Source of the DNA: an uncultured Christensenellaceae bacterium
GTDB taxonomy: Bacteria > Bacillota > Clostridia > Christensenellales > Borkfalkiaceae
Assembly: GCA_910587005.1 (NCBI GenBank)
Contig: CAJULB010000003.1
Location: 124,001-188,000, forward strand
DNA length: 64,000 nucleotides
Reading direction: 5' to 3'
The position numbers were made by a program, and so were the translations under genes. The notes under the pieces are model-generated. The model was not told the DNA's origin and searched no databases. It was given only the letters and a program-made list of their open reading frames with translations. Positions 9,800 through 19,080 of this stretch are shown here, piece by piece. Position 1 is the first letter of the stretch. Each line of letters opens with the position of its first letter.

Positions 9800-10846
9800 A
9801 TGAATAATTTAAAGATTTTTAAGGAATTTAAAAGCTTTTCCGCAGGGGTACAGTTTTTTGTACCGTCGGACGCAAAAGCTTATTCGGCGGGTAAGCCCTG
9901 TAACGGCTTCGGCTCGGTACGCTACGGCGAAGGCTCGGTTTACTGCGGAGATTTGTATTTCGACGGTAAAAACTATAACAAATTAGGTTTCGGCAGACAG
10001 GACTTTATGCTGTCAGAGCTCGGCGCGCTCAATGCCGGCAGAAAGATGCGGAAAGCGTTTTACATAGGCAGCTTCGACTATCGAAAAACCGACTGGATTT
10101 ACGGCAACGGCGTAATGTATTACGTTGACGCAGATAATCGACCCGCTTGCTTTGTAAAGGGCTTTTTCGAGGGCGTAAACAAAATAGGCGAGTATGACGG
10201 AGAGTTTTCCGCAGATTGCCTTGCGCAGGGCTTTACGCCCGATATGGAGCAGAATTTCGACGAGTGGCACGACGTTCTCGCAAAGATGTATTCCAAAAAG
10301 TCGGGTCTTAAAAAGCTTAAAAATCTGTTTATGGGCGATTCATATTTCGAATTTTGGTGCATAGAAACGTTTTGCGGCAGTAACAGCTTTTACAGTTGTT
10401 TAGACGGTTCGGAAAACCTTGATATAGGCGTTGGCGGAACGCGTTTTTGCGACTGGATTAAATTTTTGAACGAGTTGAAAGATTTGCCCGTGCCCGAGCG
10501 CGTTTTTATCAATCTGGGTTTTAACGATATTCACGGCAACCGCCCCGCCGAGCTGGTTTACGGCAACTATCTTGAAGTTATAAAGATTTTAAAAGAGCGC
10601 TTCCCCGCGGTAAAAATATATCTGCTCAACATTGTCAAGGCGCCCGTTACCGATACATATTACGCCGAGGAGGAGAAGTTCAACAACATGACTAAGAGCT
10701 CGGCAGACGAGCTGGGCGTAAATATAATAGATATGCGTTCCGCTATGGCGGCGGAAAAGGACGTGTATTTCACCGATAAAATACATTTCAACAGTCACGG
10801 CTATGCGGTTCTTGCAAATAAAATAAAAAGTATAATCAACGGCTGA
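9800..10846 (+). CDS. SGNH/GDSL-family hydrolase (acyl-esterase type)
   Basis: A 348-residue protein with the SGNH blocks in its second half: GDS in LFMGDSYFEF, the Gly block GVGGT, the Asn block LGFND, and the catalytic pair D-x-x-H in DKIHFNSHGY. These belong to lipase/acylhydrolase-type serine esterases that often deacetylate sugars. The first ~170 residues form an extra beta-rich domain with many Gly/Tyr/Phe, as in sugar-esterase fusions. No signal peptide is visible, so it is probably cytoplasmic. The ATG at 9800 is preferred to an in-frame GTG at 9782 because AAAGG precedes it at a workable distance. It stands alone between terminators upstream of the rhamnoside operon. The substrate is unknown; an acetylated glycan is a guess. 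Confidence 0.75.
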   Translation: MNNLKIFKEFKSFSAGVQFFVPSDAKAYSAGKPCNGFGSVRYGEGSVYCGDLYFDGKNYNKLGFGRQDFMLSELGALNAGRKMRKAFYIGSFDYRKTDWIYGNGVMYYVDADNRPACFVKGFFEGVNKIGEYDGEFSADCLAQGFTPDMEQNFDEWHDVLAKMYSKKSGLKKLKNLFMGDSYFEFWCIETFCGSNSFYSCLDGSENLDIGVGGTRFCDWIKFLNELKDLPVPERVFINLGFNDIHGNRPAELVYGNYLEVIKILKERFPAVKIYLLNIVKAPVTDTYYAEEEKFNNMTKSSADELGVNIIDMRSAMAAEKDVYFTDKIHFNSHGYAVLANKIKSIING

Positions 10847-10895
10847 ATTGAATGTATTAACCGTTCAATTACATTAATTTAATAATAGTTAAAAC

Positions 10896-10933
10896 AAAAG
10901 CGGCGGGCAACCTTTAAGTTGCCCGCCGCTTTT
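10896..10933 (+). terminator. Intrinsic terminator 1 after SGNH hydrolase
   Basis: A long stem (AAAAGCGGCGGGCAAC pairing with GTTGCCCGCCGCTTTT) with a short loop, ending in TTTT. It lies 50 bp after the hydrolase stop codon. A second terminator follows at once. Confidence 0.85.
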
Positions 10934-10934
10934 C

Positions 10935-10965
10935 AGCGCCGTTCCAAAAAGGAACGGCGCTTTTT
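10935..10965 (+). terminator. Intrinsic terminator 2, tandem with the first
   Basis: Perfect 11-bp arms AGCGCCGTTCC/GGAACGGCGCT around an AAAAA loop, followed by TTTT. Two back-to-back terminators isolate the hydrolase from the long operon that starts at 11158. The remainder of the 311-bp gap is AT-rich leader and promoter DNA. Confidence 0.85.
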
Positions 10966-11074
10966 CATATAAAAAATTTGCTGAAAAATACCGTGTTTGG
11001 CTGTTGTTTTATATAAAAATCATACAGTCCATATTTTGAAATTTGGATTATTTGGACAAAATAATTATGTTGTA

Positions 11075-11103
11075 TTGACGGGTTGCCGATTATTTAGTTA
11101 AAT
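11075..11103 (+). promoter_or_regulatory. Candidate promoter of the rhamnoside operon
   Basis: TTGACG (11075-11080) and TTAAAT (11098-11103) are separated by 17 bp, and the -10 ends 54 bp before the AraC-family start codon. Upstream, GTCCA (11037-11041) and TGGAC (11053-11057) form a short inverted repeat in very AT-rich DNA and could be part of a regulator site. The -10 match is only moderate. Confidence 0.4.
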
Positions 11104-11157
11104 GACAAATGAAAATAGTTATCATTTACTGATTATTTTAAACGGGCGGTATGACGT

Positions 11158-12039
11158 ATGGAAATTGCTTTGAATATGAACCTGCTGGAAGACGGCAATT
11201 TAAAAATCAACATAGAAAAGGTTGCGCAGGAATTCTGCGATTCCCGCAAAAAAACAACCAACTGTCTGCGTCCGTGCTATGCGTTGCATTTTGTATTATT
11301 TGGCAAAGGCACGTTAATTGACGGTAACGGCAAAAAATACGAATTAGGCAAAAACGACACATTCCTTTTATATAAGAATGAAAAGTACAGCTACTGCCCC
11401 GACAATCAGGACCCGTGGTCGTATATCTGGGTGGAATTCAGCGGTACGGGCATTGACGAGCTTGTGGCTCTTTGCGGTTTCGATAAAGATAACATAAAAA
11501 AGCATATCAAGGACTTCAACGATTTTATTATGCTTATGCGCAATATGTACGAGTGCTACGACGCAAGCGAAGTCCAGTACTTGCGCTGTTCGGCGTACCT
11601 GATGCTTATACTCGGCAAATTTATCGAGCAGGAGCTTTCGGCAAAAACTCCCCAGCGCGACATAAGAAACAAAAAGCAGATACGCAATATTCTCGTATAT
11701 ATCAACAACAATCATATGTCCTCGTCGCTGACGACGGAATCGATAGCCCAACTGCACGGTATGTCGGTTCGTTCGCTTAACCGTCTGTTTATGGAAGTGC
11801 TGGATATGACGCCGATAGAATACCTCAACGCCTACCGTGTTTCGGTAGCGTGCGAGGGAATTCAGTTATGGAATCCGAGCATAGCGGAGGCGGCAAAATG
11901 GGCGGGCTTTGAGGACGATGCTTATTTTTCGCGTGTGTTCAAAAACATAAAAGGCGTATCTCCGCAGGAGTATAAAAAGAGCGGAACAACCGAAGACCCG
12001 TTTAAATGGATAAAAGAAAAGGGAATGTTGTTCAGATAA
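11158..12039 (+). CDS. AraC-family transcriptional regulator
   Basis: A 293-residue protein with an N-terminal cupin-like sugar-sensing domain (about residues 30-110, with the motif LIDGNGKKYELGKNDTFLL) and a C-terminal pair of helix-turn-helix motifs (about 175-275). The last 100 residues hold the AraC signature: LTTESIAQLHGMSVRSLNRL for the first HTH, and the AAKWAGFEDDAYFSRVFK plus GVSPQEYK motifs for the second. It is the first gene of the operon, 17 bp ahead of a membrane-protein gene. By family and position it probably activates the glycoside-degradation and rhamnose genes when the substrate sugar is bound. Autoregulation is likely because it shares their apparent promoter. Confidence 0.9.
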   Translation: MEIALNMNLLEDGNLKINIEKVAQEFCDSRKKTTNCLRPCYALHFVLFGKGTLIDGNGKKYELGKNDTFLLYKNEKYSYCPDNQDPWSYIWVEFSGTGIDELVALCGFDKDNIKKHIKDFNDFIMLMRNMYECYDASEVQYLRCSAYLMLILGKFIEQELSAKTPQRDIRNKKQIRNILVYINNNHMSSSLTTESIAQLHGMSVRSLNRLFMEVLDMTPIEYLNAYRVSVACEGIQLWNPSIAEAAKWAGFEDDAYFSRVFKNIKGVSPQEYKKSGTTEDPFKWIKEKGMLFR

Positions 12040-12055
12040 TAAGGGGAAACAGTAA

Positions 12056-13315
12056 ATGGCAGAGTGGTTAAAGGTTTTCGGGCTGAGCTTTTTCAGCGAT
12101 AAGCTTGCGTCAAAATCGGCAAAATACGGTTTTGTGTCAATCGTTCTTACGATTGCGCTGGCGTTCGCCTTTTTTATGTTCGGATTTATGGCTGCGGATA
12201 CTGTTCCGTTTGCGTCGAAATACGATAGCTCCGCCGAATATAAGCAATTTGTGCACAACGCTTTTTCGTCGGCAGAGCTTAACATTGAAATTAAAGACGG
12301 ACTTGCGCAAAGCAACAAAACCGTAAACACATACGCAAACAACGCCGATAAAGAAAAATTCGCGCGTAACGGCTATAACTTCATTATCGATACCCGTCCG
12401 TTTGACACGTTAATCGCCTTTTCTCAGGTTGCCGTTAAGGGCGATACGGAAATAAGCTATGCCGAATACCTCGGGCTGCCGGATAAAGATAAAGAAAGTT
12501 ACCGCCTCGAATTCCGTTACACGGATAAGGAGTTGGAGCTGACCTCCGCGGACACTGCCGAGCACGAGGCTTTTCTTTCCGAAATAAGTAAGGAGGGTGC
12601 GGACAGCTACAATAAGCAAGCCGCCGAGGAATATAAAAAGGTCAAAGAAAGCAATTTAACGCAGACCGAGTATACAAAGGAAATCTATTTTCTTTACGTC
12701 AAATACTATCACAGCGGTTTCGCGTCCGCTCTTATGGGAGCAAAGGCGCCCGTGCTTTGCGATTATTATTACCTCAACTTTATTTTAGGCGACAACAACA
12801 GCTATTTATATATGTTCGACGATATATGCGTCGGTTCGTTCAAAACTGATAACGGCATACCAGCGGCGTTTGCGGGCTATTACAATGGCTGTAAAGAGGG
12901 AACGCTTACCGCGGACACCGCCGACCGCTTTATAAAGGACGTGTTTTATAAATCCGTCAAATATTCTATGTCGTCGTACTTTACAAGCGCTATGCAGATG
13001 GCGCCCGCGTATGTGCTTATTCCCGTGTTGGGCGGGTTCGTGCTGTTTTTAATAAACAAAGCGGTTAAGAGCAAGTCGGCGCAGAAATTTCTTGAATGTT
13101 ATAAAACGGTAAACTCATTCGCGTGGTTTTCCGCGTTGCTGACTGCGCTGATAACGTTCGCGCTCGGATTTTTTGTGTTTGCGCGCAAGCTGTATCTGTT
13201 TATGCCGCTTATATTCGCCTTGATAGTTGTTTTGAGAACGGCGGTTTTCTGTATTACAAGACGTTTAAAGGAAAGAGCTGAAAGGGAAGAACCGCAGGAA
13301 GAAGAGAGTATTTAA
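12056..13315 (+). CDS. Membrane protein of unknown function with large outer domain
   Basis: A 419-residue protein I do not recognise. One membrane helix near residues 25-47 is followed by a ~270-residue mostly hydrophilic region rich in Lys, Glu and Tyr, then three helices near residues 319-338, 355-376 and 379-400. It ends in a charged cytoplasmic tail (Arg/Glu-rich). The topology (helix, extracellular loop, three helices) is reminiscent of DUF1189-type proteins, but I see no diagnostic motif. It lies 16 bp after the AraC-family gene and 42 bp before GH42, inside the operon. A role in sensing or in the transport complex is possible but unsupported. Confidence 0.7.
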   Translation: MAEWLKVFGLSFFSDKLASKSAKYGFVSIVLTIALAFAFFMFGFMAADTVPFASKYDSSAEYKQFVHNAFSSAELNIEIKDGLAQSNKTVNTYANNADKEKFARNGYNFIIDTRPFDTLIAFSQVAVKGDTEISYAEYLGLPDKDKESYRLEFRYTDKELELTSADTAEHEAFLSEISKEGADSYNKQAAEEYKKVKESNLTQTEYTKEIYFLYVKYYHSGFASALMGAKAPVLCDYYYLNFILGDNNSYLYMFDDICVGSFKTDNGIPAAFAGYYNGCKEGTLTADTADRFIKDVFYKSVKYSMSSYFTSAMQMAPAYVLIPVLGGFVLFLINKAVKSKSAQKFLECYKTVNSFAWFSALLTALITFALGFFVFARKLYLFMPLIFALIVVLRTAVFCITRRLKERAEREEPQEEESI

Positions 13316-13357
13316 AGGAAAAAAGCTGAAAGCAACTAAAGGGAACAGGTAGATTTT

Positions 13358-15298
13358 ATGAAAAAAATATATGTAGGTGCGGCGTACTATCCCGAGCTGT
13401 GGGATGAAAACGAAATTGATAAAGACATAGAAAGATGCAAGGATTTAGGTATAAATACGTTGCGCGTAGGCGAATTCGCGTGGGCGGATATGGAGCGTAA
13501 AGAGGGCGTTTTCGACTTCGGCTGGCTTGAAAGGGTGGTTGATAAGCTGTATAAAAACGGTATATACACGGTCATGTGCACACCTACGGCAACTCCCCCG
13601 AGATGGCTGTTTAACAAGTACCCCGAAACGCGCAAGGTTATGAACGATTTAATCCGCGCGGACGTTTCTTCCCGCCATCACTCCTGCAAAACTTCGCCCG
13701 TAATGCTTGAAAAAACGCGCGTTATCGTTACGGAAATGGCAAAGGTCTTTGCAAAGCGTAAAGGGGTTATCGGCTGGCAGGTCGATAACGAGATTTTTCC
13801 TTACGGCGACGGCTGTTACTGCGAAAACTGCAAAACCGCTTTCCGCAGTTATTTAAAGGATAAATACGGCGATATTGACAATCTGAACAAAAAATGGGGT
13901 ATGGCGCGCTGGTCTTTGTGCTACGACAGCTTCGAGGAGGTTGAACCGCCCTACCCCAAACAGTGGAGGCACCCTTCTCTGCGCAAAACGTGGTGGGATT
14001 TCCAGTGCAGACAGATTAAAGCGTACATAGACGAGCAGGCTGAAATTCTGCACGCCTACGGCTGTGAAAACGTCGGCACCGATATGATGGCGCACAACTA
14101 TTTAAGCTATTGCGAAATAAACGAAAAGCTTGATACCGTGCAGTTCAATCATTACAATCCTGCAAAGGAATTGGCTGATACCGCTTTTTCTTACGACTTT
14201 CTTAGGTGCGTAAAGGATAAACCGTTCTGGGTAACGGAAACGCAGGTCGGCTGGAACGGAAGCGAATACGCAGACTGCGGATACAGACCCGTAGGCAATT
14301 GCTATATGAATACGTTTTTGCCGATTGCAAAGGGCGGGGAAATGAATTTGTTCTGGCTGTTCCGCGCCCCCAAAAACGGTCAGGAGCTGGCGCACGGCGC
14401 GCTGTATTCCACTGCGGGCAGAAAATACTGCGTTTCGGAGGAGGTTAAACGCGTTTGCGCCGATTTGAAAAAGTGCGAAAGCTTTTTAACGCAAAGCGCG
14501 GTCAAAAGCAAAATAGCTCTGCACTATTCGTCCACGGCGGAAAACAGCCTTAACGTTGCGCCCTTCGTGCAAAACCTCGATTACCGCGGATTGCTCCTTA
14601 AAAACTATTACGGCGCGTTCAGACATTATAACGTAGACGTTATAGATACCTGTCACGCGCTTGACGGTTACGAAACGGTAATTTCACCGTTTATGACCAC
14701 CGCGGACGAAAACGGCTTTAAAGAACGCATTACCGAATGGATTAAAAACGGCGGAACGTGGATTGTCGGTCCTATGACGGACATTCTCGACGAAAACGTT
14801 ACAAAATTTACGCACGCGCCCTTCGGATTTCTGGAAGAATTAGCGGGAGTTTACACAAAATATCAAAAGCCGATAGGCAACGACGTTTTTAAGGCGCGTT
14901 GGACAAACGACGGCAGTTGCGGTGTTTCGGTATGCTTCGACGCGTACGAGCTTAAAGAAGGCGCCCAAAGCCTTGCGCATTATACAGAGGGCGAGTTTGC
15001 TCCGCTTTCGGTTATCACCGAGCGCAAAGTTGGCAAGGGCAGAGTGATTTTAGTCGGAAGCGTAATTTCCCGCGACGATTTGCTCAGACTTGTAAACCGT
15101 AAACCGATAGCCGAGGCAAGCGATAACGTAATACTCGTGGAAAGGAGCGGTAAAGAAAACGGAATTATCGCCGTTGAAACGGAAAATACGGACGGATATA
15201 TCGTGCTTGAAAGCGAATATACGGAAGTTATAACGGGCAGAAAGCTTTCGGGCAAATATAAAATTGCGCCTTACGAGGCGTTGGTATTGAAAAAATGA
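13358..15298 (+). CDS. GH42 beta-galactosidase, cytoplasmic
   Basis: A 646-residue glycoside hydrolase family 42 enzyme, which releases terminal beta-D-galactose (some members act on alpha-L-arabinopyranose). The A domain is a TIM barrel beginning YYPELW. The acid/base is Glu145 in GWQVDNE, and the nucleophile is Glu294 in WVTETQ. Cys110, Cys153, Cys155 and Cys158 match the structural zinc site of the family. A trimerisation-type domain (ALHYS, about 385-600) and a small C-terminal beta domain follow. No signal peptide, so it acts on imported oligosaccharides. Its stop overlaps the start of the GH3 gene by 4 bp, indicating translational coupling. Confidence 0.93.
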   Translation: MKKIYVGAAYYPELWDENEIDKDIERCKDLGINTLRVGEFAWADMERKEGVFDFGWLERVVDKLYKNGIYTVMCTPTATPPRWLFNKYPETRKVMNDLIRADVSSRHHSCKTSPVMLEKTRVIVTEMAKVFAKRKGVIGWQVDNEIFPYGDGCYCENCKTAFRSYLKDKYGDIDNLNKKWGMARWSLCYDSFEEVEPPYPKQWRHPSLRKTWWDFQCRQIKAYIDEQAEILHAYGCENVGTDMMAHNYLSYCEINEKLDTVQFNHYNPAKELADTAFSYDFLRCVKDKPFWVTETQVGWNGSEYADCGYRPVGNCYMNTFLPIAKGGEMNLFWLFRAPKNGQELAHGALYSTAGRKYCVSEEVKRVCADLKKCESFLTQSAVKSKIALHYSSTAENSLNVAPFVQNLDYRGLLLKNYYGAFRHYNVDVIDTCHALDGYETVISPFMTTADENGFKERITEWIKNGGTWIVGPMTDILDENVTKFTHAPFGFLEELAGVYTKYQKPIGNDVFKARWTNDGSCGVSVCFDAYELKEGAQSLAHYTEGEFAPLSVITERKVGKGRVILVGSVISRDDLLRLVNRKPIAEASDNVILVERSGKENGIIAVETENTDGYIVLESEYTEVITGRKLSGKYKIAPYEALVLKK

Positions 15299-17274
15299 AG
15301 AAAACCGTAAAAGATTTGACAACCGAACAAAAGCTCCGTCTTTTATGCGGAAAAGATTTTTGGCATAACGAAGACCTTAACGGAGAAATCCCCTGCCTGC
15401 ATCTGACCGACGCGAGTATGGGCGTAAGAATGCCCGATGTAAAAAACGATTGGAGCGGTATTCCCTCGGTGGCGTATCCGTCCCTGCAGATGCTTGCTAA
15501 TACCTGGAACATGGAAACCGTTAAAAAATATGCGGAATGTGTTGCGGACGACTGCCTTGACCGCGGCGCGGACGTAATTTTAGGCCCCGGCGTAAATATC
15601 AAGCGTAATCCGCTGTGCGGACGGAATTTCGAATATTTTTCCGAAGACCCCTATCTTGCGGGCGTTATGGCGCGCGGGTATATTTCCGCAATGCAGGCGG
15701 AGGGCGCGGGAACGTGCGTAAAGCATTTCTGCGCAAACAATGCCGAATACAACCGTTTACAGCAGTCAAGCGAAGTTGACGAAAGGACCTTGCGTGAAAT
15801 TTACTACAAGCCCTTTGAAATCGCTTTGGAGGCTAAACCGCTTTCGGTTATGTGCAGTTATAACCGCGTAAACGGCGTGTACGCTTCCGAGTACAAAAAG
15901 GGCTTCGACGTACTCAGAAAGGAGTACGGCTTCGACGGACTTATCATTTCCGACTGGGGCGCGGTAAGGGACAGAACGGCTTCGGCGAAGGCAGGGCTCG
16001 ATTTGGAAATGCCGTTCAATGAAGAAAATTATAAAAAGCTTGTCCGCGACTTTGAAAACGGCGGAATAAGCGAGGAAGAAATTGACGCGTGCGCAGAGCG
16101 GGTGCTTAAATTCGCCCGTGATGGCGGCGCGCTTAAAAAGGATAAAAAGCGCAAACATTCGCTTGACGACAGAATAGCGTTTACCCGCGAATGTGCCGAG
16201 GACGCGATAGTTTTACTTAAAAACAACGGCGTTCTGCCTTTGAAAAAGGGCAAAAGCCTTGCAATGTGCGGCTGGTATGCCCGTCCCGTGCAGCGACCCG
16301 AGCTTGTATGCGGAGGCGGTTCGGGCAAGGTTGAAAGGCTTACGCCCATGTTCGATATGCTTGAAATAATGCAGAAAAAACACGGCGGAAAAATACTTTT
16401 CGAGCCTGCCTTTTCGGACAGCGGAGTGGACGATTCGTTTATGGTTCCCAAAACGGCGGTCGATAACGCAGCTTTGTGCGATATAAATATCGTTTTTGCG
16501 GGAACGGGCGCGAATATCGAAAGCGAGGGCTTTGACAGACAGTCTATGAAACTCAGCGACGCGCAAACGCGGACGATACTCGATACGGCTTCCGTCAACG
16601 AAAATACGGTAGTAGTGCTTTTTGCGGGCGCGCCCGTGGATATGAGCGAATGGATAGACGAGGTTGCTGCGGTGCTGTACGTCGGCTTCCCCGGTGAAAA
16701 AGGGGGCGAGGCGATAGCAAACGTTCTTACGGGCAAAGTAAATCCCAGCGGTAAGCTTTCGGAAACATTCCCGCTTTCATATGAAGATACCCCGGCGTAT
16801 AACGGCTATTCGGACAGCAAAATCACCGTGTACGGCGAGGGGCTGAATACGGGATACAGATATTACGATACCTTCGGTGTGCCCGTGCTGTTTCCGTTCG
16901 GCTTCGGACTGTCTTACTCGCAGTTTGATTATAAGGACATAAAGCTTAAACAAAACGGAAAAACCGTTGAAGTCGGTTTCAAAATAGAAAACCTTTCCGA
17001 TATTGACGGTAAAGAGGTTTCGCAGATTTATATAAGAGCGTTAAGCTCCTGCGTTTACCGTCCTTTCAAGGAACTTAAAGGTTTTGCAAAAACCTTTATC
17101 AAAGCAGGTCAGACCGCAAGCGTAACGGTAAAACTCGATGAACGCGCGTTTGAATACTGGTCGGTCGCAAACGACGGTTGGCGTATCGAGGAAGGTGTTT
17201 ATGAAATTATCGTCGCGGCGTCAGCGGCGGACGTTAAATTAAAAGCAAAATTAGAAATAGGAGGAAAAAAATGA
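15295..17274 (+). CDS. GH3 beta-glycosidase, cytoplasmic
   Basis: A 659-residue family 3 glycosidase that removes terminal beta-linked sugars such as glucose or xylose. The first domain holds the substrate motif GRNFEYFSEDP, the KHF motif (Lys143-His144) and the nucleophile Asp220 in LIISDWG. The second alpha/beta domain starts around residue 300 (VLLKNNGVLPL), with KVNPSGKLSETFP near 480-492. A fibronectin-III-like domain closes the protein (about 560-650, with RPFKELKGF). No signal peptide. ATGA overlaps join it to the GH42 gene before it and to the solute-binding protein gene after it. Beta-glucosidase versus beta-xylosidase cannot be decided from sequence alone. Confidence 0.92.
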   Translation: MKKTVKDLTTEQKLRLLCGKDFWHNEDLNGEIPCLHLTDASMGVRMPDVKNDWSGIPSVAYPSLQMLANTWNMETVKKYAECVADDCLDRGADVILGPGVNIKRNPLCGRNFEYFSEDPYLAGVMARGYISAMQAEGAGTCVKHFCANNAEYNRLQQSSEVDERTLREIYYKPFEIALEAKPLSVMCSYNRVNGVYASEYKKGFDVLRKEYGFDGLIISDWGAVRDRTASAKAGLDLEMPFNEENYKKLVRDFENGGISEEEIDACAERVLKFARDGGALKKDKKRKHSLDDRIAFTRECAEDAIVLLKNNGVLPLKKGKSLAMCGWYARPVQRPELVCGGGSGKVERLTPMFDMLEIMQKKHGGKILFEPAFSDSGVDDSFMVPKTAVDNAALCDINIVFAGTGANIESEGFDRQSMKLSDAQTRTILDTASVNENTVVVLFAGAPVDMSEWIDEVAAVLYVGFPGEKGGEAIANVLTGKVNPSGKLSETFPLSYEDTPAYNGYSDSKITVYGEGLNTGYRYYDTFGVPVLFPFGFGLSYSQFDYKDIKLKQNGKTVEVGFKIENLSDIDGKEVSQIYIRALSSCVYRPFKELKGFAKTFIKAGQTASVTVKLDERAFEYWSVANDGWRIEEGVYEIIVAASAADVKLKAKLEIGGKK

Positions 17275-19070
17275 AAAAATTTAGAATTGCGGCAACTCTG
17301 TTAAGTACGGTTTTCGCAATCGGCACGGCGCCGGTTCTGCTTACCGCCTGTAACGGTCAGAACGGCGCAAAGGTTGAAGTCGTATATCATCTGAACTACG
17401 ACGACGCGGGTGAAAGAAAGGTGAATATCCCTGCAGGGTCTACCGCCGTTGACTGGAACGCTACGCGCGACGGCTTTAAGCTTAAAGACTGGTATACCGA
17501 TAAAGCATGCAAAAAGGAGTACGACTTTTCAAAAAAAGTCAACGGCAAGCTTAATCTTTATGCAGACTGGACGGTTTACGAGGGCAAAGCTGCCGTAACC
17601 TTCAACTACAATTACCCCGGTTCGCGCTCGCCGTTCACAGTAAGCGTTGACAAGGGCGGAAAGGTTGCAGAAAGATACGCGCCGACCGCCGATAAGGTAA
17701 GCAGGCTGGGAATGAAGCTTGACGGTTGGTATAAAGACGCGGACTGCACGCAGAAGTGGAATTTCGAAACCGATACCGTTTCGGGCGATACCACCCTTTA
17801 CGCGGGCTACACAGTAAACAACGATATACCGCGCAATTCAAAGGGCGAAATAATTTACGAGAACGTGCAGGTTAACTTCTGGCTTGCAAACAACGGTAAG
17901 GGGCAGGCGATATTCGCAAAGCTTGCCGAGCAGTTCAATAAGGAATACGAGGGCAAAATTCATATCAACGCTACTGCAAATCTTGCCGACCAGAAGACAT
18001 TTGCTTTAAGATTGCAGTCCACCCCCGAAAAGAGCGTAAACGAGAACACGTATTACAGCGTATCCGACATTTATGCAATGGCGGGTATAGAATATTCGCT
18101 TGACGACTGGTATGAGGGCGCCGTTCGCGACAGCGTATACAAGGGCGCTTTGACTTCGGTTCCCATGCTTGCAAGCGTGCCCTACGTCGTTTACAATAAA
18201 ACGCTTATGCAAAAGTATAGCGGCGGTAAGCTTCCCGCAAACTATTCCGAGCTGTCGGCGGTGCTTAAAAAGGCTTACGAGGGCGAAAAGAACAACGCGG
18301 ATTTTAAATCGATTATGACGAATACCGGCTGGACGTTCAAGGAAGCTACAAGCGCCGCAGCGTTTTTGCAGAACGGCGCGGAATATTACACCTACGACGA
18401 AGACAACGCGCTGTTTATGAGCGACTGGAACAAGTCCGAGGTTCGTCAGGGTGCGGAAACTGCGCTTGAAAATATGTACAATCTGTTCGGCGTTAACGGC
18501 GACTGCCACGGCGGTACGGGCACCGACGGGGAATATGAAGACGCTTTGACCGTTAAAGCGGTTAAAAACGGCAATGCGCTTATGTGTCTTGTAAATTATG
18601 CTTCCAGCAACGATTTGATTAACGGTAACGAAAATCTCGGCGTTATGCCGCTTTCTAACCTGTTTACCGACAGCACCGACGCGGACGCGGCAAGAATACC
18701 CGTTCACACGTTCGGCCTTGCGTTCTATAACGGAGCGACCAACGTATCCAACATTCAGCTTACTGCCGGCGCAGTGTTTGCGGATTATTGCAGTAAACAT
18801 TCCGAAATGTTCACCGAGGAGGGCTGGTATCCCGTTCGCAAATCCTGCACCGATACCGAAAAGTTCGACGCAAAATACAAGGATTTGCTTAAACAAATCG
18901 GCAATCCCGAAAACTTCTACACGTTCAACGGCTATACGGCCGGCAAAAGAATAGTAAACACAATTTGCGCGGAAAAATTTATCGTTCCCATGCTTACGGA
19001 AAGAGAGCTTAATTTCGCTCAAAAAGCAGCCGAAATGTCCGAATCTATCGGATTTGAAATCAATAACTGA
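17271..19070 (+). CDS. Sugar ABC transporter binding lipoprotein with two InlB-type repeats
   Basis: A 599-residue lipoprotein: signal peptide with lipobox LLTAC and the lipidated Cys at residue 27. Residues about 33-105 and 106-182 are two Listeria-Bacteroides (InlB B-type) repeats, each showing the GWY/DWYTD-x-x-C and LYADW/LYAGY signatures. From about residue 195 the protein becomes a family 1 extracellular solute-binding protein (VNFWLANNGKGQAIFAKLAEQF). Fusing surface beta-grasp-like repeats to a binding protein is unusual; they may act as a stalk or contact the glycan. A strong AGGAGG (17259-17264) precedes the ATG, which overlaps the GH3 stop by 4 bp. A second binding protein is encoded at 21117. 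Confidence 0.88.
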   Translation: MKKFRIAATLLSTVFAIGTAPVLLTACNGQNGAKVEVVYHLNYDDAGERKVNIPAGSTAVDWNATRDGFKLKDWYTDKACKKEYDFSKKVNGKLNLYADWTVYEGKAAVTFNYNYPGSRSPFTVSVDKGGKVAERYAPTADKVSRLGMKLDGWYKDADCTQKWNFETDTVSGDTTLYAGYTVNNDIPRNSKGEIIYENVQVNFWLANNGKGQAIFAKLAEQFNKEYEGKIHINATANLADQKTFALRLQSTPEKSVNENTYYSVSDIYAMAGIEYSLDDWYEGAVRDSVYKGALTSVPMLASVPYVVYNKTLMQKYSGGKLPANYSELSAVLKKAYEGEKNNADFKSIMTNTGWTFKEATSAAAFLQNGAEYYTYDEDNALFMSDWNKSEVRQGAETALENMYNLFGVNGDCHGGTGTDGEYEDALTVKAVKNGNALMCLVNYASSNDLINGNENLGVMPLSNLFTDSTDADAARIPVHTFGLAFYNGATNVSNIQLTAGAVFADYCSKHSEMFTEEGWYPVRKSCTDTEKFDAKYKDLLKQIGNPENFYTFNGYTAGKRIVNTICAEKFIVPMLTERELNFAQKAAEMSESIGFEINN

Positions 19071-19080
19071 GGTGGAAAAG

